64,000 nucleotides of DNA from Tipula vernalis (taxonomy: Eukaryota > Arthropoda > Insecta > Diptera > Tipulidae). Position numbers and translations under genes: made by a program. Location of the stretch: NCBI GenBank assembly GCA_958295665.1, contig OY282560.1:308059236-308123235 (forward strand), read 5' to 3'. The first letter of the stretch is position 1. Each line of letters starts with the position of its first letter. Shown one piece after another: positions 1-9,920 of the stretch. The notes under the pieces were generated by a model. The model was not told the origin of the DNA. It saw only the letters and a program-made list of their open reading frames with translations, and ran no database searches.

Positions 1-675
1 AATGTTGTTGATGATTCTCAATTTTGAGTGAAAAGAATTTCTTGAATTTTTAACAATTTAATTTTTATTTATTTATTAATAATTGTTGTCGCTTCGACGG
101 TCCAAGAAAAAGAGAATGAAATTTATTTATTTTAGCTTTACGAAATAGTTTACAATAATTTTTAGTTAATATAATTCCCGGTAGATGTTTAAATCTCTTT
201 AATCAATAAATTTAAAACGTACTCATTATTTTAATGGAGCTACCAAAGCGAATACGATCACCTTTACAAATTTCAATTTAATTGATTGTCAAAAAATGTC
301 ATTTGTTTACAATTACGTGATACAATTCAAAATGGTAAGAAATTTTTAAATTAACTTTTAACTTTATATGAATTAATGAATTAATTATTTCAGGTTGGAT
401 TTATTTAATGGAATGTACAATTATAAACTAACAAATTAATAAGATAAGTATTTAATAAATATAAGAAGTAAGAGCTTAAAAGATTAAATTTTACTATTTG
501 ATTTCAGGTAAACATCACAGCCAAATTATGGATATAATTCAAGTTCAAGTTCAAGGTTGAAGTATCAAAATTGTATTTGTTGTGATTGATGTTTTAGCTA
601 ATGTTTTGTTTTGTTTTGTTTTACAGATTCACAATTACAGCATAGATGACAACCAGCTCCAGAATATATTGCTGT
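1..675. other. AT-rich flank, no gene supported
   Basis: No long open frame is present. Several splice-like signals occur (ATG followed by GTAAGA near 333, and TTTCAG or TTTACAG acceptors near 393, 508 and 626), so a terminal piece of an intron-bearing gene is possible. I could not join these into a reading frame. The stretch ends where reverse-transcriptase coding sequence begins. Confidence 0.4.
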
Positions 676-2065
676 AAATTGTTGCGTTTGCAACACCTAA
701 TGTTTTAAAAACTGCAATTGTTATCCCTTTGTTTAAAAAGGGGATTATTAAGGACAATTATCGGCCCATTGCATTGCAACCCACAATTTTGAAGATCGTT
801 GAAAAATCGATGAAATCCCGTATTGAGAAGTTTTTGGACAAATTTGAGTTTCTTAGTCCTCATCAACACGGCTTTAGATCTGGCAAAAGTACTGAATCTG
901 CGTTAATTAATTTCTTAAATGGAATTCATATTAATCTGAATGAGAAGAAGTTTGTTGGTTCAGTCTTCATCGATATAAAGAGAGCCTTTGATATGGTGGA
1001 TCATAATCATCTTCTGCGTAAGCTCCAGTCTATTGGTTTTGGAGATGTATCACAGAAATGGTTCAAGTCTTATCTCAGTAATCGAACATTTATGGTTAGC
1101 ATTGATAAATCGCAAAGCATTCCATTTATTATTGAACATGGTGTTCCTCAGGGTTCTGTTCTTGGTTCTATCTTGTTTTTAATTTACATAAATTCAATTT
1201 TTGACTTAAACTTAAACGATAAAATTGTTGCTTTTGCTGATGATATTGCATTAAATTATTTTGATTTGACTGTTAATGACCTAAAACTAGCCAAATAAAT
1301 TCTGACATGAAAATTCTTCGCACATGGTTTGATAATCACTCCTTGCTCTTAAGTGAAAAACCTAAGGTAATGTTCTTCAAATTGGTTGGTGATCCTTATC
1401 GAAGTTTCATCCCCGAGATTTTTTATCATGTACGTAATTGTGACTTACGTAATTGTAGCAGTCTTTGCATTAAAATTGAAAATGTTCGTTTATTTAAATA
1501 TTTGGGATTGAACGTTGATGCAAATTTAAACTGGAAATCACATGTTCAAGTTGTCAAAAATCAAGTTAATTCTGCATTACGTGCAATTTATTTGATACGT
1601 AAATTTTGTCCATCCAATGTTTTACTCAATTTTTATTTTGCTTGCGTGGACTCTCGCATCAGTTATGGTTTACCATGTTGGGGTGGAGTTTATTTTGATA
1701 CCATTGAACCGCTATTAATTTTACAAAAGTGTATTATTCGGATTATGTTTTTCAAGCGTCGATACGATCATTCTTGGCCTATTTTCAATGCCTGCAAAAT
1801 TTTGCCTTTACAGCACCTATATATTTTTAAAGTGTTAAGATTGTTTTATTTGCGAAGTTGTCACCGGTTGCCGCGAATTGTTTACACATATCAAGTTCGG
1901 AATAATTATCGAAATTTGTACTCTGTTCCGCCATTTTCATCTGAATTATTTCGTAAATATTATATAGTTTCTGCGCCCACTTTTTTTAATCGATTGCCAC
2001 TTCATATAAGAACGATGATTTATGATAGGAAATTTTTACGTTTGGTCAAAGACTGGATACTATAG
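676..2065 (+). pseudogene. non-LTR reverse transcriptase fragment, frameshifted
   Basis: The first frame runs open from about 676 to 1298 and holds RT motifs in order: NYRPIAL, HGFRSGKSTESAL, the motif A pattern FIDIKRAFD, GVPQGSVLG, and FADD at the catalytic centre. A one-base frameshift at about 1293-1306 moves the reading into a second frame that stays open to 2065. That frame carries the thumb and C-terminal region, with a YLG motif followed by the usual C-terminal Trp/Tyr-rich pattern. The ORF lacks the N-terminal endonuclease, so the copy is dead. The family is CR1/Jockey-like by motif spacing, and finer placement needs a database search. Confidence 0.85.
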
Positions 2066-2370
2066 AAACTAAAGATGTGGGGTTTATGTTTGCTAAATAA
2101 TTTTTGTTTTGTATAATTTTCTTTTTCTTTTAATGTATGTACTGTGGTTTTTAATTTTTTGTCTTTATTATATTTTTTTTTGTAAATTTAATTTTTAACA
2201 CTTGGGTTAATCGTAACTGTCGTTTTGACAAAGATTATCCAATCTTCTTAACCACACTTTTTTTTTTTTTTTGTTTTTTTTCTATGAGTTTATAAAAAAA
2301 AAATTAAAATAATTGTATATTTGAATGGTTGAGAGAAACAAATAAATAAAAAAAATAAATAATAAATTCA
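676..2370 (+). mobile_element. 5'-truncated non-LTR retrotransposon (LINE, CR1/Jockey-like)
   Basis: The element begins inside the reverse transcriptase. The endonuclease and first RT segment are missing, which is the usual 5' truncation of target-primed retrotransposition. The 3' end is an A-rich tail with AATAAATAAA-type repeats at about 2335-2368. The element stops about 25 bases from the stop codon of the convergent minus-strand gene that follows. I found no convincing target-site duplication. Confidence 0.75.
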
Positions 2371-2393
2371 TTCCGTTTTATAAAAAATCAAAT

Positions 2394-2399
2394 TTTATT
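2394..2399 (-). promoter_or_regulatory. poly(A) signal AATAAA overlapping the stop codon
   Basis: Reading the minus strand, the TAA stop at 2397-2395 is embedded in AATAAA. No other AATAAA follows before the LINE tail (2370), so this is the best available polyadenylation signal. It would give a 3' UTR of only tens of bases. Confidence 0.4.
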
Positions 2400-4349
2400 C
2401 ATAAAATTCGTAATCAGACTTTTCCGTTTTTTGAATCTGACATTTTTCGCAATACAAATCAATAATTTCATTAGTATTTACATCACGAATTTCCAATTTG
2501 GAGTTTTGTTTGTCGATTGTAAATTTGATTTCATTTAAATCTATAAAATATTTAAGATTTTCTCGTTGGCTTATTTCAAATGCTAATTTATTATTAAATT
2601 GAAATTCATTTGTATTTGATATACGAATTTCTTTCAAAACAAATTCGAAGATGGATACCCATGTCCCTTCGTCTTCATTTATTACTACTGCCTAGAATAT
2701 AAAATTGAAAATGTTTAATAATAAATGTGTATTAGGTTTTAAAATAATTTTGTACTTACGCTTAACTTCTCTAAATTATTGAGTAGTTGCCAGTTACGGC
2801 AGGTATTTTTTAAAGAACATTCAAATAGAATCATCCTCGGTTCTATGTTACATTGTTGGAAATTCTCTAACACATTTAAATCAACTTTAATATCAAAAAA
2901 TTTTATCACAGAAACTTGTAAATTATCGAAAATTCTGTAATCATTCAAATTACATTTGTTTATGTGTAAAGTTATTAAACAATTATTATGAAATTTGACT
3001 ATTTTTAACTCCGCCACGAAACGTTCGATGAAATTGAAAGTATTTTTCCCTTTCAAATAAATGTCCACTCCTTTATTAGCGGCTATAATTCTATTGGGCT
3101 CGAACATGGACTCATTGTTTAGCCATCTGTAATTCGTGTCTAAGTCGATTGCGTGAACGTTTTTTGATTCAATTAAATCTACCAATAATGATAAACTCAT
3201 TTTATCGAAACCTTTTCCATCGATGCGAAAATCTACATCAAATCTTTCCTGTAATTTCTTAAAAACATCGATTTCTTCTGTTAGTTTAATAGTGTCTCCT
3301 AGTGTTACTGATTTGATTCCAAAATCATATACAGCCAAAGTGTCAAAACAATTTTGAAATTCATATACCAAATAAAGCATTAGAAGTTCTGACGGTTTAC
3401 GATTTTTGGCAACCAAATATTCATGTATGCTTAAGCAATTATTTTTAGTGAACTTGTCAAGTCCTTGTTTTATAATAAAGTCAATTTCATCTTTTAAATG
3501 CTTTGATTTGGACGGGTCACGAATATCGCTAATTGCTAATCTTAATGATAGTAGATCAATAATATCTAGATCATTGGCATAATTAAGCGTTCCGAGATGG
3601 CTGAGGATTATTGGTAATGTAGAATATAAGTCATGATTTAAATGAATTTTTTGTAGGAAATAAGATTGTTGCCACGGAAAACTAAATAACACGAACAGTG
3701 AATGGTCTTGCCTATCATAATATTTTTTAAATTCGTGAACAATATCTAATTTAGCACTAACACTTTGGTTAAACGTAATCACATTAATGGGGTGGTCACC
3801 GTAAACAGAATATCCAACTTTTTCTTCAATTTTTAAAACATACGCTTCTAAGTTGTGGAATTTAATAAATTTCTGAAAATAAATGTTAAATTCAAATGAC
3901 ATTTTCGCTTAATTATCTCATTTTTATTTATTTTACCCTTAAAATAGTATTAAACTTTGCTGCTTCTATATATAAGGTAGGTTTTTCCTCCCATGGAAAT
4001 GAAAATTGTGAGTTTTCAATTGAGTCACGCAGAAAATTGAGCTGATCTTCAGTTGCTCGTAATAAAATAATGAGGCGCATTTCAAACAGTTTACTTCCAA
4101 ATTGCAATATATGCTCGTACATTTCCCAATCACTGTTTGCAAACATCTTATTCATAATCTTTTCCCATTTATTTATTATCGATGTGTGAACAATAAATGA
4201 GCACGGAACCTCCCCTGTTTAAGTCAAATTAACACTTATAAATAAAATTTGTCGCGAAATAAAATGAAATAAAAACTTTTACCAGATTTCCAAGGCTCAT
4301 TTTTTGAGACGGCAAATATTAACCAATCTAACAATTTCAAGTTTTCCAT
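2395..4349 (-). CDS. four-exon host gene, unknown function (584 aa)
   Basis: I join four exons on the minus strand: 4349-4283, 4214-3937, 3872-2760 and 2691-2395. All three introns (68, 64 and 68 bp) have GT...AG ends, for example GTAAGT at 2759. The frame is continuous across every junction (phases 1, 0, 0), which is hard to explain by chance. The start is the ATG at 4349, the first in the first exon. The product is about 584 residues with no signal peptide or clear membrane segment. The middle and C-terminal parts are rich in Leu, Asn and Asp, with short hydrophobic repeats loosely like leucine-rich repeats. A CxxC pair lies near the C-terminus. I recognise no named domain. It is the only gene here without a link to a mobile element, and it is convergent with the adjoining LINE. 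A fast-evolving insect F-box/LRR-type protein is one possibility but is not shown. Confidence 0.75.
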
Positions 4350-4452
4350 ATTAACTAGTTTCTTTAATCAAACTCGCCAACACAAATTCTACATATGTAC
4401 TAAAATGATAGAATATTCGTATTTAAGTATAGATATTTTGAACTCTTATCAG

Positions 4453-4460
4453 TGACGTCA
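4453..4460. promoter_or_regulatory. palindromic CRE-like site TGACGTCA
   Basis: A perfect TGACGTCA lies about 104 bases upstream of the start codon of the four-exon gene. On the gene's strand it is followed directly by CTGATAAG, a GATA-type core. CREB/ATF factors are known to bind the first motif and GATA factors the second. Use in this promoter is inference from position only. Confidence 0.35.
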
Positions 4461-4728
4461 CATTCACAATTTTATCAAAAGAATTGGTATCTTTTTATTG
4501 AAAGTATCAACAACAAACATAAATTCCGCTTATTTGGTAGATACAAATATGAAATGAAATGTGTACGATAACAACAAAATATTTCGATCTATCTATAAAT
4601 TGAACTACATTTATTTAGCTTCCTATATTTAATTTTGTTTTCCTACAATCGCCGTGAAAAGCAGGCTTTTTTTCTTTGTTTTCAAAGCCCAAAGTGTCTG
4701 TTTTTTTGACAGTTAATAAACAAATTAC

Positions 4729-4763
4729 TTTGTCACACGTTTCTCTTAGAAACGTGTGACAAA
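4729..4763. repeat. perfect 16-bp hairpin
   Basis: The arm TTTGTCACACGTTTCT is repeated exactly inverted after a 3-base loop (CTT). It may be the fold-back core of a small inverted-repeat element. The sequence TTTGTCAC also begins the larger hairpin at 5083. The surrounding 4461-4728 and 4764-5073 hold no gene that I can support. Confidence 0.7.
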
Positions 4764-5073
4764 ACTTGAAACCGCACGCTAAATTTGAACATATGAAAAG
4801 AAGAGTAAGAGTAAAAGAAGAGTATTGATTGTGTTCTTTGTTGCAAAAAATAAATTGTCAATTTTTAAGGAAGACTAATGTTTGTATAAAACATCAAACC
4901 AAATTTTTGTTTTTCTTTATGAAAAATAAAAAAAATCTTTGACTACTCGATTGAACAAAATGTCGGTCCTAAAATAAAATCGTATTGTCAGTATAGTAAA
5001 TTTTACTACAAAATTATCTTTTTATTATATGTTTTAAAATGATTGTAGGAAAAATAAAGTGTGAAACACGTCC

Positions 5074-5162
5074 GCAAAGTTGTTTGTCACGCTCGAAAGG
5101 TTGCTGGCCTCCGTCCCGTCGGCCAGCAATTTCCTTTCTCGCGTGACAAACTGGCACTTTGC
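5074..5162. repeat. imperfect 89-bp fold-back
   Basis: The left arm (GCAAAGT, then TTTGTCACGC, then TTGCTGGCC) is matched inverted on the right (GGCCAGCAA, GCGTGACAAA, ACTTTGC). A spacer of about 11 bases and small bulges separate the arms. A 63-aa open frame across it is a by-product. It looks like a MITE-type fold-back. Confidence 0.65.
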
Positions 5163-5415
5163 GCTCTTGATACACAAATAACTATTATTCGATTGAATGA
5201 GATGATGAGTGTGCAATGTTTTCATTGTTGATAATATTTGCTGTTGCAGATTTCCATAGGTTTTGTTGTTGTTATTGTTGTTGTTGTTAATGTATAGTAC
5301 ATAACTCCTCCTTTCCTAGATTGATGCTGTCCTCAGCGTCAACTTAAGTGAGCTCTGCTAACTGTAATAATTTTGTTTTTATCTTAAGGGCTGATGCTTT
5401 GTATTTCCTGTAGGT
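5163..5415. other. unassigned, with a TTG-rich simple repeat
   Basis: A (TTG)n-like tract lies at about 5258-5292. The rest, up to the edge of element X at 5416, has no recognisable coding content. This is the outer left flank of X. It does not resemble the sequence flanking X on the right. Confidence 0.5.
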
Positions 5416-5576
5416 TGTCGTGGTTGAAATCGTTTGATGGAAAATTAAACACAATTTTGTCGCTTGTAATAATTATTTTACACAAGTTCAATTTTATTTT
5501 CACCGTTGTGACCAACCAATTATATAATATCACAAAAATTAAGCCCCGAAATTGCAAAATGCAATTTCTTTTATAG
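5416..5576 (-). repeat. element X 3' LTR, piece 1
   Basis: Matches 63551-63712 nearly base for base, with three substitutions noted. It is cut at 5576 by Gypsy1. The last four bases, ATAG, are one copy of the Gypsy1 target duplication. Confidence 0.9.
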
Positions 5577-6052
5577 TGTTACGTTTTTGCCTTGTCAATC
5601 AAGGTTCGTATCACTGGATTGTGAATAATACAAACTCAATTCAATTTATCACCAACGAATTTATTTATTTCACAAAATTTATTACAACACAGTTTATCAA
5701 GCAAAATTCACAAAATCACTTTATATAAATTATTCTCAAATTTTACTAATCACTTTTACTTTTTATTTCGCACAAAAACACTTTTTAAATCACTTTTTAA
5801 TTCCTTTTTAATCTTTATACTATCGCTTACCAAATATTACTCTATCGCGTTCCAAATACGAATAATCCAATTCGATCTTGTTCGCCTTTTTATATACACA
5901 AACCAAGCTTCTCGAAAGTTCACGACTTTTCCAGTTGGAATAGCGTAGAAACATTACGTAACAATTTTTATCATGGAAAATTCCATTTAGTACAGTAAAC
6001 ATTGAGCTATTAGTTTTACTTATTCTATTACACACTAGGTGTCACCGTCACA
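5577..6052 (-). repeat. Gypsy1 3' LTR
   Basis: 476 bp, same length as the copy at 9942-10417. Differences seen are single bases near 5700, 5733, 5768 and 5858. A 71-aa minus-strand frame in it (5820-6035) also occurs in the other LTR and is not counted as a gene. Confidence 0.93.
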
Positions 6053-6063
6053 CTACCCCCCAC

Positions 6064-8400
6064 CTAAGCCTGTTCGTCCCGAACAGGACCCAAATCACCT
6101 CCTCTGTATAGGGCCAGCCTCTCCAAATGCACCACCTTTGGTTTACCTCGATGTCCCTTCCGTATCCGATAAACCACGTCGTTCATCCTTGTGATGACAG
6201 TATAAGGTCCTTCCCATGCTGGTTGCAGCTTCGGTGATAATCCCTTTTTCCGTTGCGGGTTGTGAAGCCATACTAATTGCCCTTCCTGGAAGCCCTGGTT
6301 ATTTGCTCGTATGTCATATCGAGCCTTCATCCGGTCACTTGACATCCGTATTTTCTCCCGAACAAATTGATGAATCTCATTAAGTTCCTCTTTCATTCGG
6401 TCTACGTAATCTTGTCCACATAAAGCCGATGATGGTACAGCCCCAAACTTTAGATCTCCAGGTAACCGTAGATTATCTCCAAATAACGTTTTAGCTGGTG
6501 TCATTCCGGTTGTGTCATGTATAGCTGATCGATAGGCCATCAGAAACATCGGTATATGTCGATCCCAGTTGCGTTGGTTTTTCTCAACGACCTTTGCTAG
6601 ATATTCCTCCAATGTACCATTGAATCTTTCCACCATACCGTCAGACTGTGGATGCAAAGGCGTTGTTCTCGTTTTATTTATACCGAGCATCTGGCATATT
6701 TCTTGAAACACCACCGATTCAAAATTCCGTCCTTGATCGGTATGAATCTCCATCGGCACTCCAAATCTGCTAATCCAATTGTTTACCACGGCATCAGCTA
6801 TTGTTGTCGTCTCCTGATTGGGAATGGGGTACACCTCCGGCCATTTGCTGAAATAATCCATGATTACTAGCACATATTTGTTGCCGCTCTCAGTGGTGGG
6901 AAATGGGCCCGCTACATCCATTGCAATTCTTTCGAATGGTGCTCCAACGTTATATTGCTTCATGGTTCCACGACTTTTGCGTGCGGGTCCCTTCACCGCC
7001 GCACATTGGTCACATTTTTGGCACCATTCTAGCACAGACTGCCTACATCCTGCCCAGTAGAATCGTTGACGTATCTTTGCTAGAGTTTTATTAATTCCAA
7101 GGTGGCCCCCACTTGCTCCTCCATGATACTCATTCAGAATTTCTACAATCCGGCACTTTGGTATCACCAGCAACAATTGCTTCACTTTGCCATCCGTGCT
7201 TTCCCACAATCGTTTTAAACAGCCATTCTCAAGACGGAGGCTATCCCATTGAGCCCAATAAGCCTTGACAATGGGAGTTTTGTCCGCGATCTCGCTCCAA
7301 GTTGGCCGGTGTTCCTTTTCCTTCCAATCCATTATAACTGATAAATCCGTATCATCCAATTGCTCTTTCCTGATCATTTCGTCGGTCCACTCCTCATCAG
7401 GCAGCACTTGCGTAAGCCTAACGTCGATGATGCCTTCCTTTGCTTCAACATGGCCACAATGTTTACATTCTACTGGACACGGCCGTCTTGATAATGCGTC
7501 GGCATTTCTGTGTGCACTTCCCTTCCGATGTTCAATTTGGAAATCGTAGCTTTGAAGACGTTCGATCCAGCGTGCTACTTGTCCCTCTGGATTCTTAAAT
7601 TGTAACAGCCACCGTAAAGCGCCGTGATCTGTCCGTAAATGGAATTTTTGGCCATAAAGATACTTATGGAAATGCTTGACACACTCCACTATAGCTAACA
7701 ATTCTTTCCGTGTCACGCAGTAATTACGCTCCGGTTTTGATAATGTTTTGGAGAAGTACGCAATAACTCTTTCTTGACCATTAATTTTCTGTGATAACAC
7801 ACCTCCTATACCGTCATTACTTGCATCGGTGTCCAAAATAAATTTCACGTTGGGTATAGGGTACGCGAGGATTGGCGCGGCACACAACCGTCTCCTTAGT
7901 TCCACGAATGCTTCTTCCTGGTCATTCTTCCATTCGAATGACTTGTTCTTCCTGGTCAACTCGTGTAAACTCTTGGCGATGTTGGCGAATCCTGGCACGA
8001 AGCGTCTATAATAGGTGCACAATCCGAGAAAGCTTCGTAATTCGTGTAAATTTTTAGGTCTTGGCCAGTTCTTAACCGCTGCGATCTTTTCTTCGTCGGT
8101 GTGAATTCCATTAATCGTTACGAGATGACCCAAATATTTGACTTCAGTTCTGAACAGCTTACACTTCTTTGGACTTAACTTCAATCCATTAGCTGGTTGT
8201 ACACCTCCATCGATCAGATCTTTACGGACAATCGTGCGATTTGCTCCCGTATCCAGAGTGATGATGCAATCCGTGCCATCAATGTCGCCTTTGATTGTTA
8301 AGCTGACACCGCCTCTTGCTACTTTCGAAACGCGGATGGAGGTTATGGGGCAATCGGTTGTGGGAGTCAGCTTCTGCCCCTTTAAGCTGACTCGTTGTAG
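6064..8400 (-). CDS. pol: Gypsy1 pol: protease, partial RT, RNase H, integrase (RT core deleted)
   Basis: The open frame of 778 codons starts from a -1 shift at the end of gag. In order it holds: aspartic protease (LDTGANRT, Asp about residue 50); a direct join at about 8190-8215 into the C-terminal end of RT (NGLKLSPKKCKLF); RNase H (LDTDASNDG, RTDHGALRW); integrase with an HHCC finger (CQKCDQC) and the DDE residues in MDVAGP (about 493), HTDQGRNF (about 551) and MVERFN; and a chromodomain-free C-terminal tail. The RT fingers and palm with the usual YxDD are absent, so this copy cannot reverse-transcribe by itself. The frame is nevertheless continuous across the deletion. The missing block should be several hundred codons by comparison with the family; the exact size cannot be seen here. 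Confidence 0.9.
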   Translation of the reverse strand, partial: LQRVSLKGQKLTPTTDCPITSIRVSKVARGGVSLTIKGDIDGTDCIITLDTGANRTIVRKDLIDGGVQPANGLKLSPKKCKLFRTEVKYLGHLVTINGIHTDEEKIAAVKNWPRPKNLHELRSFLGLCTYYRRFVPGFANIAKSLHELTRKNKSFEWKNDQEEAFVELRRRLCAAPILAYPIPNVKFILDTDASNDGIGGVLSQKINGQERVIAYFSKTLSKPERNYCVTRKELLAIVECVKHFHKYLYGQKFHLRTDHGALRWLLQFKNPEGQVARWIERLQSYDFQIEHRKGSAHRNADALSRRPCPVECKHCGHVEAKEGIIDVRLTQVLPDEEWTDEMIRKEQLDDTDLSVIMDWKEKEHRPTWSEIADKTPIVKAYWAQWDSLRLENGCLKRLWESTDGKVKQLLLVIPKCRIVEILNEYHGGASGGHLGINKTLAKIRQRFYWAGCRQSVLEWCQKCDQCAAVKGPARKSRGTMKQYNVGAPFERIAMDVAGPFPTTESGNKYVLVIMDYFSKWPEVYPIPNQETTTIADAVVNNWISRFGVPMEIHTDQGRNFESVVFQEICQMLGINKTRTTPLHPQSDGMVERFNGTLEEYLAKVVEKNQRNWDRHIPMFLMAYRSAIHDTTGMTPAKTLFGDNLRLPGDLKFGAVPSSALCGQDYVDRMKEELNEIHQFVREKIRMSSDRMKARYDIRANNQGFQEGQLVWLHNPQRKKGLSPKLQPAWEGPYTVITRMNDVVYRIRKGHRGKPKVVHLERLALYRGGDLGPVRDEQA

Positions 8401-9920
8401 TTTAACGGCTCCGCCGTCATTTGGCCTTCTTGCCTAGCCAACACCTGCTCTCCGCTTGGTCGTCGCTGCATAGGAGATGGTGGTCTTCCCCTTTTTCTTC
8501 TTAATTCCCAGCAGTCGCGAGAGATGTGACCGACCTTATTACATGCCCAACATCTGATTTTGCCGCTTCCATCTCGGTATCTTGGTGTTGCCCGCTCGTT
8601 GTTTATGCTTGTATCGATTTCTACTCGGCGTATTTTCATTGACGGTTTGGTGATGGCTTGTGCAGTTTCATTTGTTAACGCACAAGCGATGGTTTCCGCA
8701 AAGGTTGCTTTAGGTGACAACATCACCGCCCTGCGTGTCTCTGGATCTCGAATGCCGTCAATGAATGCGTCAATTTTTAGTCTTTCCATATAATCAGCCG
8801 ATGTACTGGTATGTGCTAGATGTACTAGCCGCTCGATTGCCGATGAAAATTCCTGAAGTGATTCTCCTCCCTTTTGGTAGCGGCTTTTCAATTCCATTCG
8901 ATAGATTTCCCGCTTGTGGTCACTGCCGTACTTCCGATCCAGCGCCTTCATAATTTCGAGATAACTGTTGCGATCTTTTTCCGGAATTGTTTGTAAGGCC
9001 TGCGCTGCTTCACCTTTAAGGGCCACTATTAACGCTGCGACAAGATGTTCATCATTCCAACGGTTTTGATTAGCTGCCGTTTCAAATTGAAATTTGAAAA
9101 TGCCGAAAGATGTTGTACCGTCAAAGTTTGGTGGTTTTAACTTAACTGATTGAATGGTTTGTACCACTTGTGTTGTTGTTCCACTTGCCTTGATATCAGT
9201 TAGCTCTTTCCCGAGACGTTGAACCTCCGCTTGTAATTCAGCTTGTAATTTATGTTCCACATCTTGAATCTCCATTTTAAATTCCGTTTTAGCGTGTTGA
9301 ATTTCAGTTTGCAATTCCGTTTGCAATTTTTCTACTTCTTCACGTAGCGAAGTGGATAACTCGATAAATTTCTCGTCCATTCTCTTTTGCCCATCTGCAA
9401 TTTCCTGGATTGGTTGTTCAATTTTCTCTATTTGTTGTTTCATCTCTTGGTTAGACTGATTTTGTTGTTCCAACTGTCGTTTTATTTCTTCGTTTGACTG
9501 GTTTATAGTCTCCAACTGCCTCACATTTTGTTGTTCCATTTCATTCTTAATTTCTTGGTTTGACTGCTCAATTTTCACCATTTGTCGTTCGTTTTGTTGT
9601 TTCATGAGACACATCTGTCCTGTCATTTGGTTCATAGCAGCTATTAACTGCGACAAATCGAAACTTCCAGAATGTTCTTGTGTCTTTTCGACCAACAATT
9701 GTTTATCTTCTGCTTTCTGCTCTATGGTTGCTGCATCCGTTACTTTCTCTCCAAAATCATAATGTTCCGCGTCCAGCCCTTCGTTCTGCATGGCCTCACG
9801 TAGTCGCGCTTGTAAAGCTGCTTTAGTACCATCAGTAGCCAAACCCCGTTTCTCTAGTTCTCTTTTTAATTCTGGAACTTTTAATTCGTTGAGAATCATT
9901 TTCTTTATCTTTTTATTCAC
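8382..9920 (-). CDS. gag: Gypsy1 gag with N-terminal SAP domain
   Basis: An intact 512-aa structural polyprotein. Residues about 9-44 match the SAP DNA-binding helix-loop-helix pattern (LKVPELKRELEKRGL, then a Gly-Thr-Lys turn and a second helix). Residues about 75-240 are a long Gln/Glu-rich coiled coil with repeats of QSNQEIK type. About 255-430 is a capsid-like region. A CCHC zinc knuckle (CWACNKVGHISRDC) lies at 457-470. The start at 9920 is close to the primer-binding site at 9921, so the leader is extremely short. That may mean translation begins at a later Met. The gag stop overlaps the pol frame. Confidence 0.9.
   Translation of the reverse strand: MNKKIKKMILNELKVPELKRELEKRGLATDGTKAALQARLREAMQNEGLDAEHYDFGEKVTDAATIEQKAEDKQLLVEKTQEHSGSFDLSQLIAAMNQMTGQMCLMKQQNERQMVKIEQSNQEIKNEMEQQNVRQLETINQSNEEIKRQLEQQNQSNQEMKQQIEKIEQPIQEIADGQKRMDEKFIELSTSLREEVEKLQTELQTEIQHAKTEFKMEIQDVEHKLQAELQAEVQRLGKELTDIKASGTTTQVVQTIQSVKLKPPNFDGTTSFGIFKFQFETAANQNRWNDEHLVAALIVALKGEAAQALQTIPEKDRNSYLEIMKALDRKYGSDHKREIYRMELKSRYQKGGESLQEFSSAIERLVHLAHTSTSADYMERLKIDAFIDGIRDPETRRAVMLSPKATFAETIACALTNETAQAITKPSMKIRRVEIDTSINNERATPRYRDGSGKIRCWACNKVGHISRDCWELRRKRGRPPSPMQRRPSGEQVLARQEGQMTAEPLNYNESA
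8400..8406 (-). promoter_or_regulatory. probable -1 ribosomal frameshift site GTTAAAC
   Basis: The heptamer reads G TTA AAC in the gag frame and lies 15 bases before the gag stop. Slipping back one base enters the pol frame exactly (next codon CTA), and that frame is then open for 778 codons. GTTAAAC is a known -1 slippery sequence in RNA viruses. Use here is inferred from frame and position. Confidence 0.6.

Noticed and set aside
330..640. Upstream exons for the LINE or a host gene
   Set aside because: Splice-like sites exist, but no combination gave a continuous frame.
4729..4763. Rho-independent terminator
   Set aside because: The hairpin is not followed by a T-run and the DNA is eukaryotic.
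5820..6035. 71-aa minus-strand ORF, also at 10185-10400
   Set aside because: Lies inside both Gypsy1 LTRs; the two copies are LTR sequence, with no coding evidence.
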